From NCBI RefSeq assembly GCF_910592395.1, contig NC_088322.1, positions 13,015,431 to 13,079,430 of the forward strand: DNA of 64,000 nucleotides. Direction: 5' to 3'. The position numbers and the translations under genes are program-made. Source of the DNA: Lineus longissimus (Eukaryota > Nemertea > Pilidiophora > Heteronemertea > Lineidae). A model generated the notes under the pieces. That model was not told where the DNA came from. It saw only the letters and a list, made by a program, of their open reading frames with translations, and did not search any database. Positions 48,201 to 63,200 of the stretch are shown here, one piece after another; the stretch's first letter is position 1, and each line of letters starts with the position of its first letter.

Positions 48201-51200
48201 CATTTGAAGCATTGACTGTGGAAGATACCACATCATCACTGGACACTTTAACGATTGAATTTACCCCACTGCCACTGGAAACTTCGATGCAGGATGATAC
48301 CACCACATCTTTTGAAACTTCCACAGCAGAAGATGCGTCAACTCCATTGGAAACTTTGACTGTGGAAGATACCGCAACATCACTGGACACTTCGGCAGTC
48401 GAAGACACCACAACACCACTTGAACTGTCGACAGAAGAATATAGAACAGCACCATTGAGAATTTTGACAGAAGAAATGATCACCACACAAATGGGAAGCT
48501 CGACAACAGAAGAAACCACAACACCATTGGGAACATCAGCAGTAGAAGATACCACAATGCCGTTTGAAACCTCGATGCCAGAATATGCCCAAACACCACT
48601 GGAAACTTCGACGCAGGAAGGTACCACAATATCATTGGAAACTTCTACCATGGAGGATACCACAACACTGTTGGAATCTTCGGCAGTGGAAGACACGACA
48701 ACACCATTAGAAACTTCGACGCAGGAAGATACTACAACATCATTGGAACTTTCGACCGTCGAAGACACGACAACACCATCGGAAACTTCGACACCGGAAG
48801 ATACTACAACACTGTTGGAAACTTCGTCAGTGGAAGACACGACGATAACATTTGAAACGACCACAATGGAAGATACAACAACAGCACTAAAAAATTCGAC
48901 AGTGGAAGATATAAATTCACAATCGGAAACTTCGACAGAAGATAATAACAGAACACTATTGGGGAGCTTGACAGTAGATGAAACAACAACACTATTTGAA
49001 ACCTCGATGATAGAAGATATCACAAAACAACTTCAAACATTGGCAGTGAATGATACCACCACAGCATTTGAAACTTTGACAGTGGAAGATACCACAACAC
49101 TAGCAGAAACTTCGGCAGAAGAATATACGACAACGTCGTTTGAAATTTCGACAGTAGAATATACAACTACAGCAACACTGGAAACTTCAAAAGAAGAAAT
49201 GACTTCAATACCAATTGGAAACTGGACAATGGAGGAAACCACCATATCATTGGAAACGTTGACGGAAGAAGGTACAACATCATTGGAAAGCTCAACGGTA
49301 GAAGATAGCACAACACAACTGGAAACTTTGGCCACTGAAAATACCACAAATCCATTGGAAACTGTGACAAACCAGGCGGCATTGGGAGAAGATACTACAA
49401 CACCATCGGTGACTTTGATAGTAGAAGAGACGACACCATTGGAACCATCGACTGGTGAAGAAATTTCAACACCATTGGGAACTTCGAGTATGGAAGATAC
49501 TACTGTACCATTTGAAACTTCGACAGAAGAATATACTCCAACACCACTAGAAACTTTAACAAACGAAGATACCACATCACCATTGAAAACGTTGTCCATG
49601 GAATATATCTCAACACTATTGGAAGTGTCGGCAGAAGAAATGACCACAACACCATTTGAAATTTCGACAGTAGAATATACCCAAACATCGCTAGAAACTT
49701 CGACACATGAAGATACCACATCACCATTAGAATCATCTACGATGAGAGATACTACAACACTATTGGAAATATCGACAGAGGAAGATACTACAACACCATT
49801 AATTGAAACTCCTACATTAGAGTATACCCCAATTTCACTAGAAAGCCCGATGCAGGAAGATACCACATCACCAATACAAACATCGACCGCGGAAGACACC
49901 ACAACACTATTGGAAATGACGGCAGAAGAACACACTACTGTACCATTTGAAGCTTCGACTGTAGAAGATACCACAACACCATTGGAAACTTTGACAGTAG
50001 AGCATACCACATCAGCATTGGAAGCGTCGACCATGGAAACGTCGACAGTCGAAGATAGCACAACACCTTTGACTTCGACATACCTGGTGGGATTATTAGA
50101 AGACACAACATCGTCGTTGGAATCTTTAAGGGCTGAAGATACTACATCGCCATTGGAATCTTCGACAATAGAAGCTACCACGACAAAATTGGAAAATTCA
50201 TCTGACCAAATAACTCAGGTGGGCATCATAAACCCCAAAGCGGACTTGACTACTCTAGAAGAAACCACAACACCCACTGTAATATATCTAACGACTTTAG
50301 AAGACACCACAGCACTACCAGAAATTATAGGTGTGGGAAACAAAACAACACGATTAGAAAGAGAAACATACCTGACATCATTGGCAGACACAACTTCAGC
50401 ACTGGGAGGTAGCTCAGAAATGTCCTCTTTTGAAGAAACTACTGTGAAACAGCTGGAAAGTACAACGGAACAAGTAAATACTGGTCCACAAAGCAGGTCG
50501 TTGGAGGTTTCAACCACGATTACTGCATTCGATGACTTTGCAACAACACTTGAAAGTTCAAGAGGCCTGACTTCGGTAGAAGATATAACGACACTCCTGG
50601 AAACCACATCAGAAGACACTAATTTAGAGAAGACGACATCATTTGACATTACCACTAAAGTGTTTGAATTAAAAGACACCTCGACATTCTTTGGGCTCAC
50701 AACTGCAGATGGCACAGCAGAACACAAAGGTTCAACGGGAATAACTGAATTTGAGAAGACTACCACACCACTTGAAAATGCTACAGAGCTGACTGTTATA
50801 GAAGCTACAACATCGCTATCTGAAAGTTTAGCCGACCAAACTACATTAGACATGTTGAGACCATCACTTGAACTTACGACAGATCGCACCTTATTAGAAG
50901 ACACAACAACATCATATGAAAGTACAACGTCAACTGTAATTTTTGGCGAATACACAACATCACCGTTGGTAAGTACACCAGACCTGGCTGGATTAGATGA
51001 CACAACAACGTCCTTTAAAAGAGCACCTCTACTCACTACTTCAGATGGCCTAACAACGGCATTTGATGGTTCATCAGAGAAGAATACATTAGAAGACTTT
51101 CAATCCGAAAGTTCTACAGGTGTGCCAATCGACGACAGGGCAATATCGTTAAAAAGCCCAACCGACCTGGTCACTTCAGAAGGAAGTACTACAGAAAAGA

Positions 51201-54200
51201 GGGCTACGGAAGATGTAACAAGTCCTACTGCTGAAGAGACCACGACTGGTTTTGAAGATATCTTATTAGACACCACATTTGGTATGGAAGATACTACAGA
51301 GGGCGCCAGGTCAGATTTTATCCATGCCTCATCACCAAGGGTTACAAAAAGTAATTTGGAAAATGCTACTCCAGAAAATACTGCAATTGAATTCAGAAGC
51401 ACAACGGTGGCCGACTCAACTGTCGTTGAAAGTAATATTCTCGAAGCTACAACTTTTGGAGAAATAGAAAGTACCACTCTCGAAATTACCACAACTGCTC
51501 TAGAAAGGATTAGTGTGGTCGAGACTGTAGTTTCAGACATGGAAACAACTTTAAAAGACACAAAAATTGAACTTACTAGCACATCTTTGGATTACAACAA
51601 TACTACTATGGAGAGCCTCACCTCTGGAACTCTGGATGGTGAAATGGAAAGTTCTTCTTTCGCCAGCACCTCCTTAGGTGAGCACACTTTAGAGGATACA
51701 AAAACTGGTATGGAAGGTACTACCATGGGAGATTCTCCATCTCACTTGGGGAATTCTAGCTTTGGCGAGGTCTCAACGTTAGAAGACAATTATACACCTA
51801 GTTATTTAAGTACTTCGGAGGAAGAAGGCACGGCAGCTGGCTTTGGAAGCAGTTTCTTAGATGAGACCACAGTTACAGTTACAACCCTTGGCGAAATCAC
51901 GACATCTGATTATGAAAGGACAACTTTGAAACCAATTATTACAACTGCAGCTGGTTATGCAAATACATTGGCGGAGGAAGACAAGACACTTTGGCAAGAA
52001 ACTTCAACCCTGGAGGACCCCACGAGTAAAATCACTTTGGTTCAAGCCACAGCCACTGCTTTGGAAATATCCTCTGAAGCATTTGAAAGAACTTGGACTT
52101 TGACTTCCCAAGGCCCCATGTTACAATTGGGAACTATCATGTCGGACATACCAACATCTTACTTTGAACAGGACGAAGTGTCATCCGCAAAGATGAGCAC
52201 TGAGACGACCCTCACCGAGAAAAAAACGTTAGCAGAAATAAGCACAGGTGTATACAGAGGTACACCTGTTATTGAAGAAGGTACTCCTGTTGGAGACATA
52301 TCAACTGATGTTGAAGATCTCACAACTGCTGTAGAGAAACGAACTGCTGGTTTTGAAGAACGTACAACTGGTGTTAAAGAACGTACAACTAGTGATAGAG
52401 AGAGCATTAGAGGTGGAGAACAGAGCACTGCTGGAGCTGAGGAAAGTACATCTGCTGACGTAGAAGGTAGTACTTGGTCAGTACTGGGGTCTCTTACTAC
52501 GGTATTAACCACATTGACTGATTTTGTATTTCGTACGAGAACACCAGAGTCCGCGTTGCCCTACTCCTCAACAAAATTTGACCATTCAAGTTCAACTGGC
52601 CTTACAGATGAGCAATCAACCACCACAAGAATTGAGGAAACTACAGCACCTTACTCTGGACTGGAAATATCATTTTCTCAGGTCACGACTCCAGCTACCA
52701 TATTTAGTGAAACAACGCTGTTGACGTCAGACTCGCCAGCCTTTGCCTGGATAATGTCTACCAACGAAACAAAAGAAATATCTGAAATCGTCGCAACGGA
52801 TCGGTATACATCTACAACAATGCAGGGAACAGTCGAGACAAGAGGAACAGAAATAACTTGGGAAACTACAAGCAAGGAGTTCAAATTACCCGATGTTATG
52901 TCTCCGACTTTGGAATCTATCACGGAAGACACAACATTACCACTGAGCAGCTCAACAACTGATTTTGGGTTGGGCGGACACGGAGGAAAAGTAAAGATAG
53001 GCGTCACATCAAGGGATGGTACAATCGTTGTTGGAAAAACTAGTTATCGCCCGGTGAAAGGCACTCAAAAACCTGGCGGAGCTCTGAAGCCTCCGCCTGT
53101 TACTAAAAAAACTAAAGGGGAGAATGGTACTCCAGATATCCTCAAGTTTACCTTTGGGACTATCGATTTTGGGCTCATTTCCCAGTGGGTTCTAACTGAC
53201 AATAAATCAGATGTCACAACAAGTGGCTCGGATACTCAACATAGTGTAACCCTGCCATTTACTCATCATAGAACAGTTCACCCAACAGATTTATCCCAAT
53301 CTCCCAGTACTCTCGACAGGACAACATCCTTTGATGACGTCGATACTTTGAGTGGGAGGTTCACAAGGTTTAATGATCCTGGCTTGACATCACCAAGAAT
53401 CAAGACTGTGACACCAGATCGGAAAGCCGATGTAGTATCATCCACTGAAGGTCCATCAGAGGCTGAAATATTACCGTCGTTGTCATATCCGGTTTACAAA
53501 ATAACAGCAACTCTCAATCAGCAAAGTATTAACATTAGCACGTCACCCAGCAGAGATTCAGCTTCAAATACTAAAGAAAGTTATAATGCAACCAATGTTG
53601 AAACCAAAACGCAATCTTCAGGGATTTCTTCTACACCACTTTATGATGAGTCATCACATGCCTATACTTCTGAAGTGGGATCATCTTCTTTAGAGTCGGC
53701 GACGGTTTCACGATCAACATATATCACTGGATATTCAAAATCAACAACTGACGCAATTGCAACTGAATTGGGGTCTACAGTTGCAAAAATACCGACTGAT
53801 GTCTTCATCTCTACGGCTACAGAGACAACTACCAATTTGGGATCTTCAACGGAAGGGATGAAAACGCAATTGATGTCAGAGGATTTCCTGTCAACAACTT
53901 TAGAAATGACCACTAAATTCGGATCAACAAATGCTGAGATGAATAAAGATCTAGGATCGACAACTGCAGAGATGACAACCGAATTAGTGTCTGCAACTGC
54001 AGAAAGAACTACTTCTTTTGAGTCATCAATTGCTGCTTTCGGTTCATCAACAATTGCTGAGATGACTTCTAATTCTGGATCGACGACTGCCGATCTTGAG
54101 TCAGCATCTGCTGAGGTTGCTACTGACCATCAGTCAACTGCTCAGATGACTACTGACTTTGGGTCAACAACTGCAGATCTTGAGTCAGCATCTGCTGCGG

Positions 54201-57200
54201 TGACTTCAGTCCTTCAGTCAAGAACTGAACGACTGACAAGTGAAATTTGGTCAACACGTGCCGGTATGACTACCGAATTAGTATCTACACCTGCCGAAAG
54301 AAATACCGATTTTGAGTCAACAATTGCTGTAATGACATCTGATTCTGGATCAACAACTGTTGGTCATGAGTCAACATCTACTGAGGTTTCTACTGACCTT
54401 CAGTCAACAACTGCTCAGATGACTACTGATTTAGGGTCACAATCTGCTGATATGGAGTCAATAACTACTCAAGTGACAACTGATATAGAGTCAACATCTC
54501 ATGCCGTCAGTTCGGATTTTGGATCAACAACTGCTGATCTTGGGTCATCATCTGCTCATCAGATGACTAATAAAATAGAGTCAACATCTGATGAAGCAAA
54601 TTCTAATTTTCGATCAACACCTTCAGACCTTCAGTCAAAATCTGCTGAGGTGACTTCTGACCCCCATTCAACAACTGAACAGGTGACCAGTGAGTTTGGG
54701 TCGACAAGTGCAGAGCTTACTACCGAATTAGCATCTACAACTGCAGAAAGAACCACCGATTTTGAGTCAACAGTTGTCGATTTCGGCTCAACAATTGCTG
54801 TGATGACTTCTGATTCTGGATCAACAACTTCTTATCTTGGGTCAATGAATGCTGAGGTTACAACTGACCTTCAGTCAACAACTGCTCAGGTGGCTACTGA
54901 TGTGGGGTCACCATCTGCTGATATTGAGTCAATAACTGCTCAAGTGACAACAGATACAGGGTCAACATCTCATGCCGTCAGTTCGGATTTCGGATCAACT
55001 ATTGCTGATCTTGGGTCATCATCTGCTCAGGTGACTACTAAAATAGAGTCAACATCTAATGAAGTAAATTCTAATTTTCGATCAACACCTTCAGACCTTC
55101 AGTCAACATCTGCTGAGGTGACTTCTGACCCCCATTCAACAACTGAACAGGTGACTAGTGAGTTTGAGTCGACAAGTGCAGAGCTTACTACCGAATTAGC
55201 ATCTACAACTGCAGAAAGAACTACCGATTTTGAGTCAACAATTGTCGATTTCGGCTCAACAATTGCTGTGATGACTTCTGATTCTGGATCAACAACTTCT
55301 TATCTTGGGTCAATGAATGTTGCGGTTACAACTGACCTTCGGTCAACAACTGCTCAGGTGACTACTGATGTGGTGTCACAATCTGCTGATATTGATTCAA
55401 TAACTGCTCAAGTGACAACAGATACAGGGTCAACATCTCATGCCGTCAGTTCGGATTTCGGATCAACTATTGCTGATCTTGGGTCATCATCTGCTCAGGT
55501 GACTACTAAAATAGAGTCAACATCTGATGAAGCAAATTCTAATTTTCGATCAACACCAGCAGATCTTCAGTCAACATCTGCTAATGTGACTTCTGACCCT
55601 CATTCAACAACTGAACAGATGACCAGTGAGTTTGGGTCGACAACTGCAGAGGTTATTACCGAATTAGCGTCTACAACTGCAGAAAGAACTACCGATTTTG
55701 AGTCAACAATTGCCGATTTCGGCTCAACAATTTATGTGATGACTTCTGATTCTGGATCAACAACTACTTATCTTGGGTCAACCCATGCTGAGGTTACAAC
55801 TGACCTTCAGACAGCTACTGCTCAGATGACTACTGATTTGGGGTCAACAACTGTTGATATTGAGGCAACATCTTATCAGGGGACTACTAAAATAGAGTCG
55901 ACATCTGATGAGGTCAGTTCTGGTTTTGGATCAACAATGGCTGATCTGGAGTCGACATCTGTGGTGGTGACTAATGACCTTCAGTCAACAATTGAACAAG
56001 TGGCTACTGCGTTTTGGTCAACAAGTGCAGAGATTACTACCGAATTACTATCTACTAGTGCAGAAAGAGTTATTGATTTTGAGTCAACAATTGCCGATTT
56101 CGGCTCAACAATTTCTGTGATGACTTCTGATTCTGGATCAACACCTACATATCTTGGGTCAATGAATGCTGAGGTTACTACTGAGCTTCAGTCAGCTACT
56201 GCTCAGATGACTACTGATTTGGGGTCAACAGCTGCTGATATTGAGTCAACATCTTCTCAGTTGACTACTAAAATAGAGTCAACATCTGATGAGGTCAACT
56301 CTGATTTTGGATCCACAACTGCCGATCTTGGGTTAACATCGGTCGAGGCGACTCATGGCCTACAGACAACAACTGAACAAGTGACTAATGAGTTTTGGCC
56401 AACAAGTGCCGAGATGACAAGTGATAATGGGTCAACAACTACAGACATTCCAATAAATTCCGGTACAACTTCTTCTGATGTGATATCTGATTTAGGGTCA
56501 GTGACTGTTGATATTGAGTCAACATCATTAGCTCAAAAGACTACTGATATTGGTTCAAAACCTGCTGATATCGAGTCAACCCATGCTGAGGTTACTTCTA
56601 ACGCTGAGTCAACAACTCCTCAGATTACTTCTGAATTTTTGCCAACAACCTCTGATATTGAGTCAATTGCTGAGGTGACTTCTGGTTTTGAAACAACAAC
56701 TGCTCCACTGACTACTGATTCTTGGTCAGCACCTGCTGATATGAGAACTCTATCTGTGTCAACTAGCCCAGATATTTCAACTAATTTCGAGGCTAAATCT
56801 AATGAGGTCACTTCTGACTTTGGGTCTACAATGGCTGATTTAGCTTCAACATCTGCTGAGGCGACTATTGACCTTCAATCATCAACGACTGAAGAGGGTA
56901 ATGATTTTGGGTCACCAACTGCCAATCTAGGATCAACAATTACTGCTGAGATGACTACTTATCGGAGGAAGCCTACAGCTGCAGATATGGAAACCGAATC
57001 TGAATCAAGAAGGGCAACGATGTTCACCGATTCTGAGTCTACTACTGCATACCTTTTTACTGACATTCCGAGATCCACATCTGAAGAGATAACTACCGGG
57101 TTTGGATCGAAAACTGAGTGGACGACTACAGGAATCAGAACGACATATGATTTATTTCGATCAACTTCTCTAGAGCTAACTCATGCAATCATATCAGAGG

Positions 57201-60200
57201 CAGAGGACACTACAGCAGAGCTGTTTAGTATGACAAGTGCTGAGTTAACCGCAAGCACAGACACTACAACAGACGTCTTTGGGACGACAACTCCTAAGGT
57301 TATCACAAGCACGGACACCACCACAGAGGTATTTGGTATCACGCCACTGGAGCTGAAAACAAGCGAGGACACCTCAACTGAGGTGTTTCGTACCACACGA
57401 CATGAGCTGACCACAAGCACATACACTACCACCGAGGAGTTTGAGACGACAACTCCTCAGGTTACCACAAGCACGGACACCACCACAGAGGTGTTTGGTA
57501 CCCCGCCACTGGAGCTGACTACAAGTGAGGATGCTACCACTGAGGTGTTTCATACCACACGACATGAGCGGACCACAAGCAATTACACTACCACCGAGGA
57601 CGTTGATATCTCGCCTTCTATGCAGACCACAGGCACGGACACTACCACAGAGGTTGTTGTTTCGACAACTCCTGAGCTAACAACAAACATGGACACTACC
57701 ACAGATGATTTTAGTAGAATAACTCATGAGCTATCAACAAGGACATACAATACCACAAATTTGTTTGGTACGTCAACTCCTGAGCTGAACTCAGATGTGG
57801 GCACTACCACAGAGGTGTTTGGTTCGATAACTCCTGAGCTGCCTACTAACTTGGACACTACCTCAGAGGAATTTGGTACCACGAATTATATGCTGACCAC
57901 AAGCACGGACACTACCACAGAGGAGCATGGTGTGCCAAAACATGGGCTTACCACAAGCACGTACAGAACGACAGAGGTTGTCGAGGAGCTTGTTTCGATA
58001 ACGCATGAGCTTACTACAGGAATGGACACTACAACAGAGGAATCAGGTACTTCAACTCATGATCATAAGCATACTACACGCACATACACTACCACAGAGG
58101 AGTTTGGTGCGACAACACATGAGCTTACCACAAGCTCAGACACTACCACAGAGATGTTTGTTACCACGCCTCCTGTGCTGACCACCACCACAGAAGCGTT
58201 CAGTGCGATAACTCCGGAGCTGCCCACTAGCGCAGACACTGCCACAGTGTTGTTTGATACGACATCTTTCATGCTGACAACAGCTACCATTGAGGAATTT
58301 GGTTTCAAGTCAACAACCCCTGATATGATACCTTATTTCGTGTCAACTACTGCTCTAGAGTCAAGAACTAGTGAGACATCCGCGGAGTTTGAGTTGTCAA
58401 CTTATGTCACATCTGACCTGACGTCTACAACTGCTGGCCTCTCCACAGATCTTGCATTGTCTTCCGCAGAACAAACATCTGACGCGCCGACTGCTAGTTT
58501 ACAGCCACCGACTTTGCAGACTACGAATAATCTCCTATCAAAAGTTGATGATTTCGTATCCACCCCTTCAGAAACGTCGAGCAGCTTCGGATATGTAACT
58601 GGCATTCTGAGATCCGCTTATGAAGAAATGTCTACCGGTTTTGAAGACACAACTAAGCAGACGACTGAAATGAGAATGGCAACTGATTATTTTGGATCAC
58701 ACTCTGTAGAAATTACAAGTCAACTGGAATCAAAGACAATTGATTCAGGGGAAACAACGAAGGAATCGATATCTAAGTTTGGATCGAAGATAACAATTGA
58801 TCCCTCTACTGGCCTCGACTCAACCTCCGAGGAGTTTGATACGACAACACCTGGTCCTACCTCGGACATCAACTCAACCTCTAAGCAGTTTGATACAACA
58901 CTTGGTCCTACCACGGGCTTCGACTCAGCATCTAAGGAGTTTGACACGACAACACTTGGTCATACCACGGACATCGACTCAACATCTCAGGAGTTTGGCA
59001 TGACAACACCTGGTCCTACCACAGACATCGACTCAACCTCCGAGGAGTTTGATACGACAACACCTGGTCCTACCTCGGACATCAACTCAACCTCTAAGCA
59101 GTTTGATACAACACTTGGTCCTACCACGGGCTTCGACTCAGCAACTAAGGAGTTTGACACGACAACACTTGGTCATATCATGGACATCGACTCAACATCT
59201 CAGGAGTTTGGCATGACAACACCTGGTCCTACCATGGACATCGACTCAGCCTCCGAGGAGTTTGATACGACAACACCTGGTCCTACCTCGGACATCAACT
59301 CAACCTCTAAGCAGTTTGATACAACACTTGGTCCTACCACGGGCTTCGACTCAGCCTCTAAGGAGTTTGACATGACAACACCTGGTCCTACCACGGACAT
59401 CGACTTAGCCTCTCAGGAGTTTGACACGACAACATCTGGTCCTACCACGGACATCGACTCAACATCTCAGGAGTTTGATACGACCATACCTGGTCCTACC
59501 ACGGACATCGACTCAACCTCTAAGGAGTTTGACACGACAAGACATGGCCCTACCACGGACATCGGCTCAACATCTCAGGAGTTTGATACGACCATACCTG
59601 GTACTACCACGGACAATGACTCGGCCTCTAAGGAGTTTGACACTACAACACCTGGTCCTACCACTGACATCGACTCAACCTCTAAGGAGTTTGACACGAC
59701 AACACCTGGTCCTACCATGGACATCGACTCAACCTCTAAGCAGTTTGATACAACACTTGGTCCTACCACGGACATCGACTTAGCCTCTCAGGAGTTTGAC
59801 ACGACAACATCTGGTCCTACCACGGACATCGACTCAACATCTCAGGAGTTTGATACGACCATACCTGGTCCTACCACGGACATCGACTCAACCTCTAAGG
59901 AGTTTGACACGACAAGACATGGCCCTACCACGGACATCGGCTCAACATCTCAGGAGTTTGATACGACCATACCTGGTACTACCACGGACAATGACTCGGC
60001 CTCTAAGGAGTTTGACACTACAACACCTGGTCCTACCACTGACATCGACTCAACCTCTAAAGAGTTTGACACGACAACACCTGGTCCTACCATGGACATC
60101 GACTCAACCTCTAAGGAGTTTGACACGACAACACCTGGTCCTACCATGGACATCGACTCAGCCTCTAAGGAGTTTGACACGACAACACCTGGTCCTACCA

Positions 60201-63200
60201 TGGACATGTACTCAGCCTCTAAGGAGTTTGACACGACAACATCTGGTCCTACCACGGACATCGACTCAACATCTCAGGAGTTTGATACGACCATACCTGG
60301 TACTACCACGGACATCGACTCCGTCTCTAAGGAGTTTGACTCGACAAAACCTGGTCCTATCACAGACATCGACTCAACCACTCAGGAGTTTGATAGGACA
60401 ACACCTGGTCCTACCACAAACGTTGACTCAACCTCTATGGAAATCGATACGAAAACATTTAATGCCACCACAGACATCGACTCAGCTTCGAAGAAAATTG
60501 ATGTGATGACACCTGATCCCACCAAAGACACAAACTCAACGCTAAAGGATATTATTTCAGCAAGTAATGAGCTTACGACAGGTATGGGCTATTCCACAGA
60601 TGGATTTAGTACTTTAACTGTTGAAGAGACAACGGGTGATGGCTTTGCCACTGGGGAGTATGGTACTTCTACTACAGAATTAACTACTTTGTCATATTTC
60701 GAGGCGATTGCAGTCTCACAAACTCCATCAGAGGAAAGCAGTACACTCTCAGGTTTCGTTCAAACATCTTCACCACCAACAGCCTTTGATTATGGGTTGT
60801 CATCCGAAGCTACCGAAGAATTTTCAACATCCAATGTAGAAAGTATTCAAGGGAGCACTGAGTTTGGTGCAGTCAGTGAAATCCGAACTACCGAGTCTCC
60901 TTCAATCAAAGATGAGTTTAGTACAATGGCTGATGTCCATACGACCGAGTATGGTTCGACCACCGATGTGTTTCGGTCAACAAGCAGCACCACATATGAT
61001 GAATTTCGTACGACAGCTGGCATTCTTAGAACGGAACATTCCACTGCCATAGATGACGTTCGTACTACAAGTGGCATCCTTACAACTGAGCATTCCTCCA
61101 TTACGGATGATTTTCGCACTACGACAGGCACCCTTACAACTGAACCGTCCTCCATTGCAGATGATATTAGTACTACGACTGGCATCCTTACAACTGAACC
61201 TTCCTTCACCACAGATGATTTTCATACTTCGAGTGATGTCCCTACGGGTGATGTCCGTACAACTGCGTCAACATCTGCTTCAACAGATGACTTTGGTACA
61301 ACGATAAATATCCGTATGACCGAGTATGGTTCAACCATCGATAGTTTCAGGACAACGACACCAGATCAAGGGTTGGTAACTTATGAGTTTGGATCAACTC
61401 TTTCTGTTCTGACTACAGACCAAAGTTCGACCCCCGGTGATTTTGTAACAATGATCGGTAAAGATTCTACCACAGGCCCAACCACAGGTTCATATCTAAC
61501 TTCAACTTCAGATGAACTAACACAAAGCAGACTTATCATTATGACTCTTAGAATACCCAGCATATACTCAGACTCGTCAACTTGGGAAAATGAAGACTTG
61601 ACGTTCTGGACTAATGCGGATCTGTCTGTAACAGAGGAAGCGATTCATCCTCGAGCTAGTCTGAGGTACTCGGATCCTGGTACGACTTCCTTTCCAAAAT
61701 CAACAAAAGCCTCTCTTAGCTACTTCACTAAGACAACGCCTCGAACTACTACTGCCAACTCGTCGCAAGTCAAAGGAACTACATCAAGCTGGGCCACTGC
61801 TATCACTGACTTCGTGACGACAGTGTTTGGGTATATTGACAACACATTGGCTTTTACATCAACTGCCTCTCCAATAAGTAGAAAGATCATGGGAGCAACA
61901 TCCATGTTTACTCAATACACTAACTATAACTCCACAGCTGAGTCAGCTAGTTCATCCGATGCATCGTACGTGACCTCACATTTTCCAGCTACAGAGTCGA
62001 GTTCAACCATTATGGAAACATCCACATTGTCAGCTCTAACAACAGAAATTGGAACGACGACAGATACGCTGGCTACGACCACTGAAACCAGCACAACACT
62101 CCAGGTTTCGAGTACTGCAGACCAAATCTCAAGTACAGATATTACAGCAAGAACGATGGATATCCGTAGGTCAGAACAGGACTACTCCACAAATGCAGAA
62201 ATGATAACCAAATCATCATCCGGCACGACTGAAAATGGCTCCTCAAATGAGGGAACTACAACAGTGTCACAATTTGTAAGTGAATTGGTTTCCACACCAG
62301 CGAAAATGTTCACTACTGACAAGATATTGACTACTTCAGTATATGGCACAACTGAGCTCTCTTCCACAACCGAGGAAATTCTGACAACATCGACATTTCC
62401 TACTACAGAACTTGGGTCATCAACTGACGAAGTGGTAACAACATTAGCATATGGCACGACTAAAATCATTTCAACAACTGGGGAAAGTTTGACAACATCG
62501 GCATTTGGTACTACTGAACTTGGATCAACAACTGAGGAAATGATCGCATCATTAGCACCTGGCGCGACGGAAATTACTTCAAAACCAGAGGATGTTTCAA
62601 CAACATCAGCATTGGGTACTACTGAATTTGAGTCAACAACTGACGAAGTTATTACAACGTCAGCATATGGCACAACCCGATTACTTTCCACGACTAAGGA
62701 CATTTTGAGAGTAACAACTTCAGCATATGGTACAAGCGAACTTCTTCCCACAGCCGTGGACATTTTAACCAAATCAACTTTTGGTACGACTGAATTTGGG
62801 TCTACAGCTGACGACAGGGTAACAGTATCAGCATATGGCACGACTGATATAACCTCCGCAGTGGAGGAAATTTTAACAAAATCAGCATTTGGAACGACTG
62901 AATTTGGGTCTACTACTGACGAAAGGGTGACAACATCAGCATATGGCTCGACTGAGCTTGAGTCAACATCTGACGAAATAGTGACAACATTAGCATATGG
63001 CAAGACGGAAATTACTTCTTCAGCGGAGGCAATTTTGACAACATCAGCATTTGGTACTACTGAACTTGAGTCAACAACTGACAAAATGGTAACAACATCA
63101 GCATATGGCACAAGCGAACTTTTTACAACAGCTGAGGACATTTTCACAACATCAACATTTGGTACGACTGAATTTGAGTCTACATCTGATGAAAAAGTAA

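Noticed and set aside
43438-51582. Long minus-strand open frames (up to 740 codons) rich in Val and Ser
   Set aside because: They are the antisense of the repeats. Thr/Glu/Asp codons read backwards give Val/Ser codons and no stops. They have no signal peptide or exon structure, and the period equals that of the plus-strand units.
58797-61307. Plus-strand frames rich in Arg, Leu, Pro (for example 59796-60506)
   Set aside because: They lie in frame 3 over the frame-2 mucin and exist only because the 54-bp unit has no stop in that frame.
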